Numbered from the stretch's first letter, positions 50,925 through 60,608 are shown. The stretch is DNA of 64,000 nucleotides from Isoptericola luteus (GCF_020297055.1 NZ_JAIXCQ010000004.1:1-64000), one strand, 5' to 3'. Notes: a model not told the origin generated them from the letters alone. Numbers and translations are program-made.

Positions 50925-51014
50925 ATGTTCGGAGTCATGCTCGGAGCCATGCCCACGATGACCACCTGCTCGCGCCTCGGCCCCCACGGGACCGAGGCGG
51001 AGGCCGTGTCGTGA
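50925..51014 (+). CDS. Possible 29-codon leader ORF before the DUF1801 gene
   Basis: An ATG at 50925, preceded by CACGGAG, opens a 29-residue frame (MFGVMLGAMPTMTTCSRLG...) that ends at TGA 51012-51014, overlapping the GTG of the next gene as GTGA. It is built partly on a 12-bp tandem repeat (50919-50954) that places GGAG before successive in-frame ATGs. The downstream gene has its own GGAGG, so the ORF may be chance. Low confidence. Confidence 0.3.
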   Translation: MFGVMLGAMPTMTTCSRLGPHGTEAEAVS

Positions 51015-51454
51015 CTGCGCCGAAGCGCTCCTCCGCGGCGCGGGACGGCGACCGACCGCGGTTGCTCTCGGGCGGCAACCCGCAGATCGCGGCCGCCGAG
51101 GGTGACGGACCCGTGCAGGACTACGTCGCGGCGCTGCCCGGGTGGAAGCGTGAGGTCGGGCGACAGCTCGACGCCCTCGTCGAACGCGCCGTGCCCGGGG
51201 TGCACAAGGCCGTGAAGTGGAACCAGCCCTTCTACGGCCACGAGGGCGACGGCTGGTTCCTCTCCTTCCGGTGCTACACGAGCTACGTGCAGGTCCAGTT
51301 CCTGCGCGGGACGTCGCTCGACCCGATGCCGCCCAAACCCTCCAAGCACGAGGAGGTCCGCTACCTCGACATCCACGAGGACGAGGACCTGCAGGTGGGG
51401 CAGCTGACGTCCTGGGTGAAGCAGGCGGCCAGGCTTCCGGGCGAACGGATGTGA
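51011..51454 (+). CDS. DUF1801 (YdhG-like) protein
   Basis: The 147-residue protein has the DUF1801 core: VQDYVAALPGWKREVGRQLDALVERAVPGVHKAVKWNQPFYGHEGDGWFLSFRCYTSYVQVQFLRGTSL. These small alpha/beta proteins are widespread and of unknown function, with a conserved Lys-Trp-Asn/Gly-x-Pro turn (here VKWNQPFYG). The GTG at 51011 has GGAGG (50999-51003) at 7 bases. It converges on the NUDIX gene with only 18 bases between stops. Confidence 0.82.
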   Translation: MTAPKRSSAARDGDRPRLLSGGNPQIAAAEGDGPVQDYVAALPGWKREVGRQLDALVERAVPGVHKAVKWNQPFYGHEGDGWFLSFRCYTSYVQVQFLRGTSLDPMPPKPSKHEEVRYLDIHEDEDLQVGQLTSWVKQAARLPGERM

Positions 51455-51472
51455 GCGGCGGAGCCGGACCGG

Positions 51473-52000
51473 TCAGAAGCCGAACGTCATGATGGGCGGG
51501 ACGACTGTCCCGTGCCGGCCCGCATCGTGCAGCGCGCGCAGCACGGCGAGCTCGTGCGGCACGACCGGGTCCGGCAGGGCGACGAGCCCGAACCAGCCCA
51601 GGTCGGAGGCCTTGTCCGGCTCCTGCAGCGACGGGGTCCCGTCCCAGCGCGTGACCTCGAACATGAGGTCGACGCGCTGCTCGAGCGCAGGCCCGCCCGG
51701 CTCGCCCCGGTGCAGCGTCGTCAGGGGCCGCAGGTCGCGAGGGTCGACCTCGATGCCGAGCTCCTCGCGCGCCTCGCGCACCGCGGCGTCCAGCACGGAC
51801 TCCCCCGGTTCGACGTGCCCCGCCGCGGCGGCGGCCCAGTACCCGTCCCGGTAGCCCGTCCCCGCGCGCCGGCTCAGGAGCACCTTGCCCTCACGGCGCA
51901 GGTACACGTAGGCCGCGGGCACCACGCGGAAGCGGTGGTCGGCCGAGCCGTCGTCCCAGCCCGCGCCCGGTGCGGCGGTCATGTCCGGAGGCAGGCTCAT
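51473..52000 (-). CDS. NUDIX hydrolase
   Basis: The 175-residue protein has the Nudix box GHVEPGESVLDAAVREAREELGIEV (GX5EX7REUXEEXGU complete), which coordinates Mg for hydrolysis of a nucleoside diphosphate derivative. The substrate may be an oxidised nucleotide or similar, but the sequence does not say. The ATG at 52000 overlaps the dnaE stop as ATGA, so it is translated with the replicative polymerase; a housecleaning role is plausible. Confidence 0.92.
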   Translation of the reverse strand: MSLPPDMTAAPGAGWDDGSADHRFRVVPAAYVYLRREGKVLLSRRAGTGYRDGYWAAAAAGHVEPGESVLDAAVREAREELGIEVDPRDLRPLTTLHRGEPGGPALEQRVDLMFEVTRWDGTPSLQEPDKASDLGWFGLVALPDPVVPHELAVLRALHDAGRHGTVVPPIMTFGF

Positions 52001-55000
52001 GAGAGGCAGCTCGGGCCGAGCAGGGCCTTCAGGTCGCCGAACAGCGCGGGCGACTTCTCCACGCGCAGCGTGTCGGCCGCGCGCACGACGGTGCGCTTGC
52101 CCGGCTCGGCCACGTTGACGTGCACCTCCGCCGAGCCGGGGTGGCTCACCAGCACCTCGCGCAGGCGGACCATCACCGGCTCGACGCACCGGGTGTGCGG
52201 CACGGTCACCTGGACCGGGGCGTCCGCCACGGCGGACGTGTCGGGCAGTGAGACCTCCATCGCCTGCAGCTGCATCGTCTCGTCCCTCCGGCGCACGCGG
52301 CCACGCAGGGTGACCACCTGGTCCTCGGCGAGGATCGTGGAATAGGCCAGGTAGGTCTCGCCGAAGAACATCACCTCGACGGCGCCCTCGAGGTCCTCGA
52401 TCGTCACCGCCGCCCAGGGGTTGCCGTTCTTGCTCATCTTGCGCTGCACGCTGGTGAGCAGCCCGGCGACGGTCACCTGCGAGCCGTCGGGGCGCCCCTC
52501 GTCGGCCATGAGCGACGCGATGGACGTGTCCGCGGCACGGGCCAGGACGTGCTCGAGCCCGGACAGGGGGTGGTCCGAGACGTAGAGACCGAGCATCTCG
52601 CGCTCGAAGGCGAGGCGCTGCTTCTTGTCCCAGTCCGGCAGGTCGGGCACGTCGACGCTGAAGTTCATCTTCTCGTCGGTCGCACCCAGGTCGGCGAAGA
52701 GGTCGAACTGCCCCTTGGCCTCCTCGCGCTTGACGGAGATCACGGAGTCCACCGCCTGCTCGTGCACCACGAGCAGCGCCCGGCGCGGGTGCCCGAGGGA
52801 GTCGAAGGCCCCGGCCTTGATGAGGGACTCGATGGTGCGCTTGTTGCACACCACGGCGGGCACCTTGTCGAGGAAGTCGGTGAACGAGGTGAACGCCCCC
52901 TTCTCCTCGCGGGTGGCGATGATCGCGTCGACGACGTTGGCGCCGACGTTGCGGATCGCGGTCAGCCCGAAGCGGATGTCGGCGCCCACTGCGGTGAACT
53001 TCGCGGCCGAGTCGTTGACGTCGGGCGGCAGCACGGTGATGTGCATGCGACGGCACTCGCCCAGGTAGAGCGCCATCTTGTCCTTGTCGTCCCGCACGCT
53101 CTGGAGCAGGCCGGCCATGTACTCGGTCGGGTAGTTGGCCTTGAGGTAGGCGGTCCAGTACGAGACGACGCCGTACCCGGCGGAGTGCGCCTTGTTGAAC
53201 GCGTACCCGGCGAACGGCACCAGCGTGTCCCAGACCGCCTGGATCGCGGGCTTGGAGTAGCCGCGCTCCTTCATGCCCGCCTCGAACGGCACGAACTCCT
53301 TGTCGAGGATCTCCTTCTTCTTCTTGCCCATCGCGCGGCGCAGCAGGTCGGCCTGGCCCAGCGAGTACCCGGCCAGGATCTGGGCGGCACGCTGCACCTG
53401 CTCCTGGTAGACGATGAGGCCGTACGTCTCGCCCAGGACCTCCTTGAGCGGCTCCTCCAGCTCGGGGTGGATCGGCTCGATCTTCTGCAGGCCGTTCTTG
53501 CGCAGGGCGTAGTTGATGTGCGAGTTCATGCCCATCGGGCCCGGCCGGTACAGCGCGATGACGGCGGAGACGTCCTCGAAGTTGTCGGGCCGCATCTGGC
53601 GCAGCAGCGAGCGCATCGCACCGCCGTCGAGCTGGAACACCCCCAGGGTGTCGCCGCGTGCCAGGAGGTCGTAGGTGGCCTGGTCGTCGAGCGCCACCGT
53701 CTCGATCGCGACCGGGTCCTTGCCGTTCATCACGATGTTCTCGAGCGCGTCGTCGAGGATCGTGAGGTTGCGCAGCCCGAGGAAGTCCATCTTGATCAGG
53801 CCGAGGCCCTCGGACGTCGGGTAGTCGAACTGCGTGATGACCGCGCCGTCCTGCGGGCGCCGCATGATCGGGATGATGTCGATCAGCGGGTCGCTGGACA
53901 TGATGACCCCGGCCGCGTGCACGCCCCACTGCCGCTTGAGGCCCTCGATGCCGCGCGCCGTCTCGACCACGCGCTGGGCCTCGGGGTCGGCGTCGTGCAC
54001 GGCGCGGAACTCGGCGGCCTCGGCGTACCGCTCGTGCTTCGGGTCGAAGATCCCGGACAGCGGGATGTCCTTGCCCATGACGGCGGGCGGCATGGCCTTG
54101 GTGAGCTTCTCCCCCATGGCGAAGGGCAGGCCGAGCACACGCGACCCGTCCTTGAGGGCCTGCTTGGCCTTGATCGAGCCGTAGGTCACGATCATCGCGA
54201 CCCGGTCGTCGCCGTACTTCTCGGTGACGTACCGGATCACCTCGGAGCGCCGGCGCTCGTCGAAGTCCACGTCGACGTCGGGCATGGAGACGCGCTCAGG
54301 GTTGAGGAAGCGCTCGAAGATCAGGCCGTGCTGGAGCGGGTCGAGCTCCGTGATGCCCATGACGTAGGACACCATCGAGCCCGCCGCGGAGCCACGGCCC
54401 GGCCCCACGCGGATGCCCTGCTCCTTCGCCCAGTTGATGAAGTCGGCCACCACGAGGAAGTACCCCGGGAAGCCCATCTGGATGATGACCTCCACCTCGT
54501 AGTCGGCCTGCTTGCGCACGTCGTCGGGGATGCCCGCGGGATAGCGACGACGCAGCCCGCTCTCGACCTCCTTGACGAACCAGCTGATCTCGTCCTCCCC
54601 GGCGGGGACCGGGAACCGCGGCATGTAGTTCGCGCTGGTGTCGAAGGAGACGTCGCAGCGTTCCGCGATGAGCAGCGTGTTGTCGCAGGCCTCCGGCATC
54701 TCGGCGAAGATGCGCCGCATCTCGGCACCCGAGCGCACGTAGAAGGTGTCCCCCGAGAAGGCGAACCGGCTGCCGCCCTGGTCGTAGGTGGGCTCGTCGA
54801 GGGTGGACCCCGAGTTCACCGCGAGCAGCACCTCGTGGGAGTGGGAGTCCTCCTGCTTGGTGTAGTGCAGGTCGTTCGTGGCGACCAGCGGGGCGCCGAT
54901 GTGCTCGGCCAGGCGCAGCAGGTCCTTGGACGTGCGGGACTCGATCTCGATCCCGTGGTCCATCAGCTCGACGAAGTAGTTCTCCTTGCCGAAGACGTCC

Positions 55001-55593
55001 TGCAGCTCGCCGGCGGCGCGCACCGCCTCGTCCCACTGCCCGAGGCGCAGGCGCGTCTGCACCTCGCCCGAGGGGCAGCCGGTGGTGGCCATGAGGCCCT
55101 TGCCGTACGTCTGCAGCAGCTCGCGGTCCATGCGCGGCCACTTGCCCATCTGGCCGTCCAGCGAGGCCAGCGACGACGCCCGGAACAGGTTGTGCATGCC
55201 CTCGTTGTCCCGGGCCCACAGCGTCATGTGGGTGTAGGCGCCGCCCGCGGAGACGTCGTCGCGGCGCTGGTGCTTCTCCCCCCAGAGCACCTTGGTGCGG
55301 TCGTGCCGGCTGGTGCCCGGGGTGACGTACGCCTCGACGCCGATGATCGGCTTGATCCCGGCCTTGCGGGCCTGGTTCCAGAACTCGAACGCGCCGAAGA
55401 GGTAGCCGTGGTCCGTGATGGCGATGGACTTCTGCCCCTGCCGCCCCACCTCGGCGAACAGCTCGGGGAGCCGCGCCGCGCCGTCGAGCATCGAGTACTC
55501 GGTGTGCACGTGCAGGTGGACGAAGTCGTCCTTCTTCGAGGCGCCCGCCGAGGTCGAGCTGGCCGAGGTCGTGGGGGCGCTGGCATCCGGCAT
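51997..55593 (-). CDS. dnaE: DNA polymerase III alpha subunit
   Basis: The 1198-residue replicative polymerase (DnaE1 size) has, in order, a PHP domain (DFVHLHVHTEYSMLDGAARL), the polymerase palm with PDVDVDFDERRRSEVI and GRGSAAGSMVSYVMGI, fingers (KMDFLGLRNLTILDDALENI), a helix-hairpin-helix region and a C-terminal OB fold (SQVTVAGLLTSVQRKMSKNGNPWAAVTIED). It elongates DNA in the holoenzyme. The ATG at 55593 (MPDASAPTTS) was preferred; the frame is open 19 codons further. Confidence 0.97.
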   Translation of the reverse strand: MPDASAPTTSASSTSAGASKKDDFVHLHVHTEYSMLDGAARLPELFAEVGRQGQKSIAITDHGYLFGAFEFWNQARKAGIKPIIGVEAYVTPGTSRHDRTKVLWGEKHQRRDDVSAGGAYTHMTLWARDNEGMHNLFRASSLASLDGQMGKWPRMDRELLQTYGKGLMATTGCPSGEVQTRLRLGQWDEAVRAAGELQDVFGKENYFVELMDHGIEIESRTSKDLLRLAEHIGAPLVATNDLHYTKQEDSHSHEVLLAVNSGSTLDEPTYDQGGSRFAFSGDTFYVRSGAEMRRIFAEMPEACDNTLLIAERCDVSFDTSANYMPRFPVPAGEDEISWFVKEVESGLRRRYPAGIPDDVRKQADYEVEVIIQMGFPGYFLVVADFINWAKEQGIRVGPGRGSAAGSMVSYVMGITELDPLQHGLIFERFLNPERVSMPDVDVDFDERRRSEVIRYVTEKYGDDRVAMIVTYGSIKAKQALKDGSRVLGLPFAMGEKLTKAMPPAVMGKDIPLSGIFDPKHERYAEAAEFRAVHDADPEAQRVVETARGIEGLKRQWGVHAAGVIMSSDPLIDIIPIMRRPQDGAVITQFDYPTSEGLGLIKMDFLGLRNLTILDDALENIVMNGKDPVAIETVALDDQATYDLLARGDTLGVFQLDGGAMRSLLRQMRPDNFEDVSAVIALYRPGPMGMNSHINYALRKNGLQKIEPIHPELEEPLKEVLGETYGLIVYQEQVQRAAQILAGYSLGQADLLRRAMGKKKKEILDKEFVPFEAGMKERGYSKPAIQAVWDTLVPFAGYAFNKAHSAGYGVVSYWTAYLKANYPTEYMAGLLQSVRDDKDKMALYLGECRRMHITVLPPDVNDSAAKFTAVGADIRFGLTAIRNVGANVVDAIIATREEKGAFTSFTDFLDKVPAVVCNKRTIESLIKAGAFDSLGHPRRALLVVHEQAVDSVISVKREEAKGQFDLFADLGATDEKMNFSVDVPDLPDWDKKQRLAFEREMLGLYVSDHPLSGLEHVLARAADTSIASLMADEGRPDGSQVTVAGLLTSVQRKMSKNGNPWAAVTIEDLEGAVEVMFFGETYLAYSTILAEDQVVTLRGRVRRRDETMQLQAMEVSLPDTSAVADAPVQVTVPHTRCVEPVMVRLREVLVSHPGSAEVHVNVAEPGKRTVVRAADTLRVEKSPALFGDLKALLGPSCLS

Positions 55594-55766
55594 GCCGACG
55601 AGTCTAGGAGCCGCCACCGACGGGTGCGGCACGCACGCGCCGAGCGCCATCTCACAGACCGCGCCCGCGCGGCGCGTACAGTGCTGCCGAGCCGTTCACG
55701 TGCCGATCGAGCACGTCGGACGGCGTCAGTTGCCGTCAGGTGCCGCCGATCGCCCATGGAGGTCCC

Positions 55767-56735
55767 GTGGCCCGAGTGACCAGCGCCGACGTCGCGCGCG
55801 AGGCAGGCGTGTCGCGGACCACCGTCAGCTACGTCCTCAACGACACCCCGGGTGCGTCGGTGTCGAGGGTGACCCGCGAGCGCATCCGCGAGACCGCCAC
55901 CCGGCTCGGGTACGCGCCGTCGGCCGCCGCCCGGACGCTGCGCCGCGGGCGCAGCGACCTGGTCGTGGCCGTGCTGCCGGACTGGCCGACGGGCTCCGTC
56001 GTCGACACCCTGCTCGACCACCTCACGGACGTGCTCGCGACGCGCGGCCTGTTCGTGCTCGTGCACCATCACCGCGACTCCCGCTCCTTGGCCGACCTGT
56101 GGCGCGCCGTCACCCCGCACACCGTCGTCGGGCTCGCACCGTTCGCCCCCGACGACCTGCGGACCATGCAGCGTGCCGGGATCCGGGTCGTGGGGACGGC
56201 GCAGAACGCCGACGAGACGTCGTTCGACGTCGCCCAGCGCGGCATCGGCGCCCTCCAGGCGGAGCACCTCGTCGCCGCGGGGCACACCCGGATCGCGTAC
56301 GCGAGACCGGACGACCCGCGCCTGGGGCGTTTCGCCGACGGCCGGCTGGCCGGGGTCCGCGCGGCCTGCGCCGCGGCCGCGCTGGAGGTGCCGGCCGCCG
56401 TGCCGGTCCCGGCCGGCGAGCCGGCGGCCGCGGCCGTGGCCGCCTGGCGCGACGCGGGGGTCACGGCCGTGGCCGCCTACAACGACGACGTCGCCCTGGC
56501 GGTCCTCGCCGGCGCCGCCGCGCACGGCCTGCGCGTGCCGGACGAGCTGGCCGTGATCGGGGTCGACGACGCGCCCGCGGGCCGCGTCGCCGCTCCCCCG
56601 CTGACCACGGTCGCCCAGCCCGTCGCCCAGCAGTCGGAGCACCTGGCCGCGAGCGTCCTGGCGGCGATCGACGGCGCGGACGCCCCGCCGTGGCCCGACG
56701 ACCCGGCGCTGGTCGTCGCCCGCGGCTCCGCCTGA
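55767..56735 (+). CDS. LacI-family transcriptional regulator
   Basis: The 322-residue regulator has the LacI helix-turn-helix VTSADVAREAGVSRTTVSYVLNDTPGASVSRVTRERIRE (residues 4-42), a hinge (LGYAPSAAARTLRRG) and a periplasmic-binding-protein-like sensor domain (VTAVAAYNDDVALAVLAGAAAHGLRVPDELAVIGVDDAPAG). The GTG at 55767 follows GGAGG. It is convergent with the secreted beta-helix gene, whose promoter holds a LacI-style dyad. It may sense a sugar, but the ligand is not evident. Confidence 0.93.
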   Translation: MARVTSADVAREAGVSRTTVSYVLNDTPGASVSRVTRERIRETATRLGYAPSAAARTLRRGRSDLVVAVLPDWPTGSVVDTLLDHLTDVLATRGLFVLVHHHRDSRSLADLWRAVTPHTVVGLAPFAPDDLRTMQRAGIRVVGTAQNADETSFDVAQRGIGALQAEHLVAAGHTRIAYARPDDPRLGRFADGRLAGVRAACAAAALEVPAAVPVPAGEPAAAAVAAWRDAGVTAVAAYNDDVALAVLAGAAAHGLRVPDELAVIGVDDAPAGRVAAPPLTTVAQPVAQQSEHLAASVLAAIDGADAPPWPDDPALVVARGSA

Positions 56736-56736
56736 G

Positions 56737-56770
56737 CCGGGCGGCCGCCCCCGCGGGAGCGGCCGCCCGG
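56737..56770. terminator. Bidirectional terminator hairpin
   Basis: CCGGGCGGCCGC (56737-56748) and GCGGCCGCCCGG (56759-56770) form a perfect 12-bp stem with a 10-base loop, starting one base after the lacI stop. The convergent beta-helix gene ends at 56818, so it likely serves both genes. Confidence 0.7.
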
Positions 56771-56817
56771 CCCTGTCCGACGACCGGCCCGGTCCGACGG
56801 CCGGACGCCGGCGCGCG

Positions 56818-58809
56818 TCAAGGCGCCGGGTAGTCCACCACGAACTCCGGCGACCCGGACGTCGACGGCGGCACCGCGTCCCCGACCCCGTTGACGACGT
56901 GCTCGATCGTCCCCGCGCTGAGGTTGACGGTCATGATGTGGTGCAGCCGCACTCCCGGGGCCTGCGGCACGGCGAACCCGTTCTCGGTGACGATGTCGGG
57001 GTCGTTCTGGTTGAACACGTAGACCCCGGCGCCGAAGAGCCGGTGTCGCTCCACGTGGTCGCCGACCTTGTACCCCGCCCAGCCGAGCGTGCCGTCCGGC
57101 TGGGTCCAGTCCGCCTGGGTGGGCGGGTCGTAGGGCAGCTCGTTCTGGTAGAGGACGACGGTGCCGTCCTCGCCGTTCCACACCGTGTTGTGCTCCTGGA
57201 AGTGCTCGACGAACAGCCCGGTCGCGGTGACCCGGTCACCGTTGACGACGACGCCGGTGCGGCCGGTGTTCGTGCGCCAGCGCATCGAGTCTCCGTTGAC
57301 GCCTTCCGAACCGTCCGTGGGGAAGCCCTCCACGCCGTGGTCGCCGCGCCAGACCCAGGTGTGGTCGATGAGCACGTCGTCGGCGTTCACCTCGAGCGCC
57401 ACGTCGACCTTGCCCACGTGCGGCCCGCCGACCCGGAAGTACACGTCGGAGAGCGTCACGGGGTTCTCGCCCGTGGTGCAGCGCGGGTCGATCGCCGCCC
57501 ACAGCGCCGACCGCTCGCAGAGGCGGTCGCGCCAGGTGTCGACCCGGTCCCGCCAGGGGCTCCGGTCCGCGCGGCCCACCTGCAGCAGCACCGGGGACTC
57601 GACCGTGCCCGCGTCGATCGTCACGCCCGCGACGACCACGCCGGCCGTGTCGGCCACCGTGAGCGGGACGGCGCCGTCCACGGCGGTGAGGGTCGCGTGG
57701 CCCATGCCGAGCACCACCGTGCCGGGCCGCTTCACCTTGATGCTGCGCGCGACGTCGTACACGCCCGGCGTGAGCAGCAGGTGCTTGCCGCGCGCCAGGT
57801 GCCGGTTGATCGTGGCCACGGAGTCACCGGGCCGCGCGATGTAGAAGTCCGTGATCGGCACCGTGCGTCCCGGCGTCGGGCCGTCCGCCCAGGAGATGCC
57901 GCTGGTGTCCTTCTGCGCGGCGGGGACCCGCACCTGGTAGCGGCCGTCGTCGTCGACGAACAGGTACGGCTTCTCGCGGCTCACGGGCGTCGTGTCGAGC
58001 GTCGTGTACGGCTCGGCCGGGAAGCCGGCCTCGCTCGGTGCGCCCTCGACGCCGGCGAACACCTGGTTCCACACCCCGTTGGACCAGCCGCCGCCGAGCT
58101 CGGAGTTGCGCGTGAGCCACTGCTGCTGGGAGCCGTTCGTCACGGCGGTGTCGAACCGGGAGTCCGCGATGAAGCCCCCGCTGGCGAACTGCGGGCCCGC
58201 GGAGCAGTAGTCCATCAGCGACAGCGGACCGCGGACGTCGAGGCGCCGCATCGAGACGGCCTGGGACACCGCCCAGAAGTTCGTGGTGGCCTCGCAGCCG
58301 CCCTGGCCCGCGGTGTTCACGTCGAGCGCGAGGTTCGAGATGGTCCGCCAGAAGTTCACGAGCGCGATGCAGTTCGGGTTCGCGTCGTCGCCCAGGCAGC
58401 GGTTGCGCACCTCGATGGCGCCGTTGACGGTGACGTCGTCCGGTGACGCGCCCAGCCCGGCGACCTCCGTGTAGTACCCGACGCCGAACTGCAGCGGGTC
58501 CGCGTCGCTGCCGTACGTGCCGGGCAGGAAGTAGACCGCGTGGCGGTCGGTGCTCATCTCGGCGTCGACCTGCTTCGCGTGCAGCGCGTCCATCGCCTGC
58601 TGGATCTCGTCCTGCGGCGTGTCGGGGCCGAAGACCGTGACGTTCGGCCCGAGGTCCGGGTCCCGCGGGTCGATCCGCTGACCCGGCGTCGCCTGCGCGC
58701 CGGGGGCTCCTGCCAGGACTGTCACGAGTGCTGCTCCTGCGGCGACGGCCGGCGCGCGGCGGAGCCGGTGCAGTACCGGTCCGGGCGTCGGCCCGTGGGG
58801 TGATGACAT
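56818..58809 (-). CDS. Secreted right-handed beta-helix protein, possibly GH55-like glycan-active enzyme
   Basis: The 663-residue exported protein has a signal peptide (RRAPAVAAGAALVTVLAGAPGAQA, cleavage near residue 40) and two stretches with pectate-lyase-like beta-helix features: VYFLPGTYGSDADPLQFGVGYYTEVAGLG and KHLLLTPGVYDVARSIKVKRPGTVVLGMGHATL. Six Cys suggest disulfides. Related actinobacterial proteins are often mislabelled adenylyl cyclase or coagulation factor 5/8; no cyclase motif is visible. A GH55-type beta-1,3-glucanase role is an inference from fold and secretion. ATG at 58809 follows GAGGAGGA. Confidence 0.65.
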   Translation of the reverse strand: MSSPHGPTPGPVLHRLRRAPAVAAGAALVTVLAGAPGAQATPGQRIDPRDPDLGPNVTVFGPDTPQDEIQQAMDALHAKQVDAEMSTDRHAVYFLPGTYGSDADPLQFGVGYYTEVAGLGASPDDVTVNGAIEVRNRCLGDDANPNCIALVNFWRTISNLALDVNTAGQGGCEATTNFWAVSQAVSMRRLDVRGPLSLMDYCSAGPQFASGGFIADSRFDTAVTNGSQQQWLTRNSELGGGWSNGVWNQVFAGVEGAPSEAGFPAEPYTTLDTTPVSREKPYLFVDDDGRYQVRVPAAQKDTSGISWADGPTPGRTVPITDFYIARPGDSVATINRHLARGKHLLLTPGVYDVARSIKVKRPGTVVLGMGHATLTAVDGAVPLTVADTAGVVVAGVTIDAGTVESPVLLQVGRADRSPWRDRVDTWRDRLCERSALWAAIDPRCTTGENPVTLSDVYFRVGGPHVGKVDVALEVNADDVLIDHTWVWRGDHGVEGFPTDGSEGVNGDSMRWRTNTGRTGVVVNGDRVTATGLFVEHFQEHNTVWNGEDGTVVLYQNELPYDPPTQADWTQPDGTLGWAGYKVGDHVERHRLFGAGVYVFNQNDPDIVTENGFAVPQAPGVRLHHIMTVNLSAGTIEHVVNGVGDAVPPSTSGSPEFVVDYPAP

Positions 58810-58830
58810 GCGTCCTCCTCGTCGAGGTCG

Positions 58831-58887
58831 CGGGTGACTCGTGTCACCCGTCGGCACGACAGTAGGGCGCGCGGGGCGCCACGACAA
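58831..58887 (-). promoter_or_regulatory. Promoter and LacI-style operator of the beta-helix gene
   Basis: On the minus strand TTGTCG (58887-58882) and TACTGT (58864-58859) are spaced by 17 bases. Just downstream, at about +2 to +21, CGGGTGAC-TCGT-GTCACCCG (58831-58850) forms a 20-bp dyad with a central CG, the arrangement typical of LacI-family operators. The lacI gene lies at the far end of the target gene. Repression by that protein is inference. Confidence 0.6.
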
Positions 58888-58905
58888 GCGGCACCCACGG
58901 ATCGC

Positions 58906-59838
58906 TCAGGCGTAGGCGCCGCGGACCACCTCGAGCGCCCGCGCCAGGTCCTGCGGGTACTCGCTGGTCACCTCGACGTGGCGGCCGGTCACCGGGTGCT
59001 CGAAGCCCAGCCGCACGGCGTGCAGCCACTGGCGCGCCAGCCCGACCTTCGACGCCAGCACCGGGTCCGCGCCGTAGGTGAGGTCCCCCACCAGCGGGTG
59101 CCGCACGGCCGAGAAGTGCACCCGGATCTGGTGCGTGCGGCCCGTCTCGAGGTGCACCTCGACCAGGGAGGCCGCCGGCAGCATCTCCAGCACCTCGTAG
59201 TGGGTCACCGAGTGCTTGCCGTCGGCGACGACGGCGAACCGGTAGTCGGCCCCCGGGTGCCGGCCGATCGGGGCGTCGATTGTCCCGGTGGTCGGCTCGG
59301 GGTGTCCCTGCGCGAGCGCGTGGTACACCTTCGTGACCGTGCGCTCCTTGAACGCCCGCTTGAGCCCCGAGTACGCCGCCTCGCTCTTGGCGACCGCCAT
59401 CAGCCCCGACGTCCCGACGTCGAGCCGGTGCACGATGCCCTGACGCTCCGCGGCGCCCGAGGTCGCGATCCGGTAGCCCGCCGCGGCGAGGGCGCCGACC
59501 ACCGTCGGGCCGGTCCAGCCGGGCGACGGGTGGGCGGCGACGCCCACCGGCTTGTCGATCACCACGACGTCGTCGTCCTCGTACGCGATGCCCATGCCGG
59601 GCACCGGCTCGGGCACGACGGCGGGACCGGCCGCCGTCGGGTCCGGCACGTCGACCTCCAGCCGGCCACCGGCCGGCACGCGGTCCGACTTGCCCACCGT
59701 GCGGCCGTCGAGCTGCACGGCGCCGGACGCGGCGAGCTCCGCGGCCTGCGTGCGGGAGAACCCGAGCATGCGCGCCAGGGCCGCGTCGACCCGCTCGCCC
59801 GCGAGTCCGTCCGGGACGGGAAGCGTACGCAGTGCCAC
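58906..59838 (-). CDS. rluD: RluA/RluD-family 23S rRNA pseudouridine synthase
   Basis: The 310-residue enzyme has an N-terminal S4 domain ([31 protein letters not shown]) and the RluA catalytic core: [18 protein letters not shown], then [16 protein letters not shown] with the nucleophilic Asp, and [22 protein letters not shown]. RluD specificity (helix 69) is inferred from the usual lspA-rluD gene order. A GTG at 59838 sits one base after the lspA stop with GAGGAG upstream. Confidence 0.93.
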   Translation of the reverse strand: MALRTLPVPDGLAGERVDAALARMLGFSRTQAAELAASGAVQLDGRTVGKSDRVPAGGRLEVDVPDPTAAGPAVVPEPVPGMGIAYEDDDVVVIDKPVGVAAHPSPGWTGPTVVGALAAAGYRIATSGAAERQGIVHRLDVGTSGLMAVAKSEAAYSGLKRAFKERTVTKVYHALAQGHPEPTTGTIDAPIGRHPGADYRFAVVADGKHSVTHYEVLEMLPAASLVEVHLETGRTHQIRVHFSAVRHPLVGDLTYGADPVLASKVGLARQWLHAVRLGFEHPVTGRHVEVTSEYPQDLARALEVVRGAYA

Positions 59839-59839
59839 C

Positions 59840-60577
59840 TCAGCGCTCCTCGTGGCCGTCGGACGACGCGCCCTCGGGGACCGCACCCTCGGGAGCCGCG
59901 CCGGCGGGCTCCGCCGGCGCCTCGTCGTCGGCGTGCCGCTGCCCGTCGAGCCCGATCCCGCGGAACGTGAGGACGACGATGAGCCCGGCCGCGACGACGA
60001 TCGCGATGTCGGCCACGTTGCCGATGAACACGCCGTAGTCGATGAAGTCCACCACGTGTCCTCGGGCGAACCCGGGCTCGCGGAAGAACCGGTCGCCCAG
60101 GTTGCCGAGCGCCCCGCCGAGCAGCAGCCCGAGCGCCACCGCCCAGCCGGCCGACCCGATCCTGCGGATCGCGCGCACGATGACCACGACCACCACGACC
60201 ACCACGATCGTGAGCACCCACGTCATGCCGCCGCCGATCGAGAGGGCCGCGCCGTCGTTGTAGATGAGGCGCAGGCCGAGCAGGTCGCCGACGAGCGGCA
60301 GCGCCGCGGCCCCCGGCTCGAGCGCCGACTCCGCCCACCACTTGGTGAGCTGGTCGGCGGCGAGCACGAGCGCGGCGAGGACGACGGTCCAGGCGACCAG
60401 CCGCCGGCGGCGCGCGGGAGCGGTCACCGGCACGTCGCTGTCGGCGCCGCCGTCGGCCGCTGCGTGGGTGGCGGCACCGCCGTCGGCGTCGGCGTCGGAC
60501 GGCACCGGCGACGACGTGGGCGCGTCGTCCCGGGGCGCGGGCTCAGGGGCCGGGGAACCGGCGGGCGTGGTGGACAT
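59840..60577 (-). CDS. lspA: Lipoprotein signal peptidase II
   Basis: The 245-residue membrane aspartyl protease cleaves prolipoprotein signals. It has four transmembrane helices, [13 protein letters not shown], the first catalytic Asp in [12 protein letters not shown] and the second in the [20 protein letters not shown] region. An approximately 70-residue cytoplasmic Ala/Asp/Pro-rich N-terminus and a C-terminal Ala/Glu tail make it longer than the usual 160-170 residues. It would process the lipoproteins at 28546 and 43203. Confidence 0.93.
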   Translation of the reverse strand: MSTTPAGSPAPEPAPRDDAPTSSPVPSDADADGGAATHAAADGGADSDVPVTAPARRRRLVAWTVVLAALVLAADQLTKWWAESALEPGAAALPLVGDLLGLRLIYNDGAALSIGGGMTWVLTIVVVVVVVVIVRAIRRIGSAGWAVALGLLLGGALGNLGDRFFREPGFARGHVVDFIDYGVFIGNVADIAIVVAAGLIVVLTFRGIGLDGQRHADDEAPAEPAGAAPEGAVPEGASSDGHEER

Positions 60578-60608
60578 CGTCGGCCAGTCTAGGTGGCCGA
60601 CGCGAGCC

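Noticed and set aside
52549-55779. A 1076-codon open frame on the plus strand opposite dnaE
   Set aside because: It is an antisense shadow of dnaE caused by high GC third positions. The product is His/Arg/Val-rich without family motifs, and dnaE on the other strand has full motif support.
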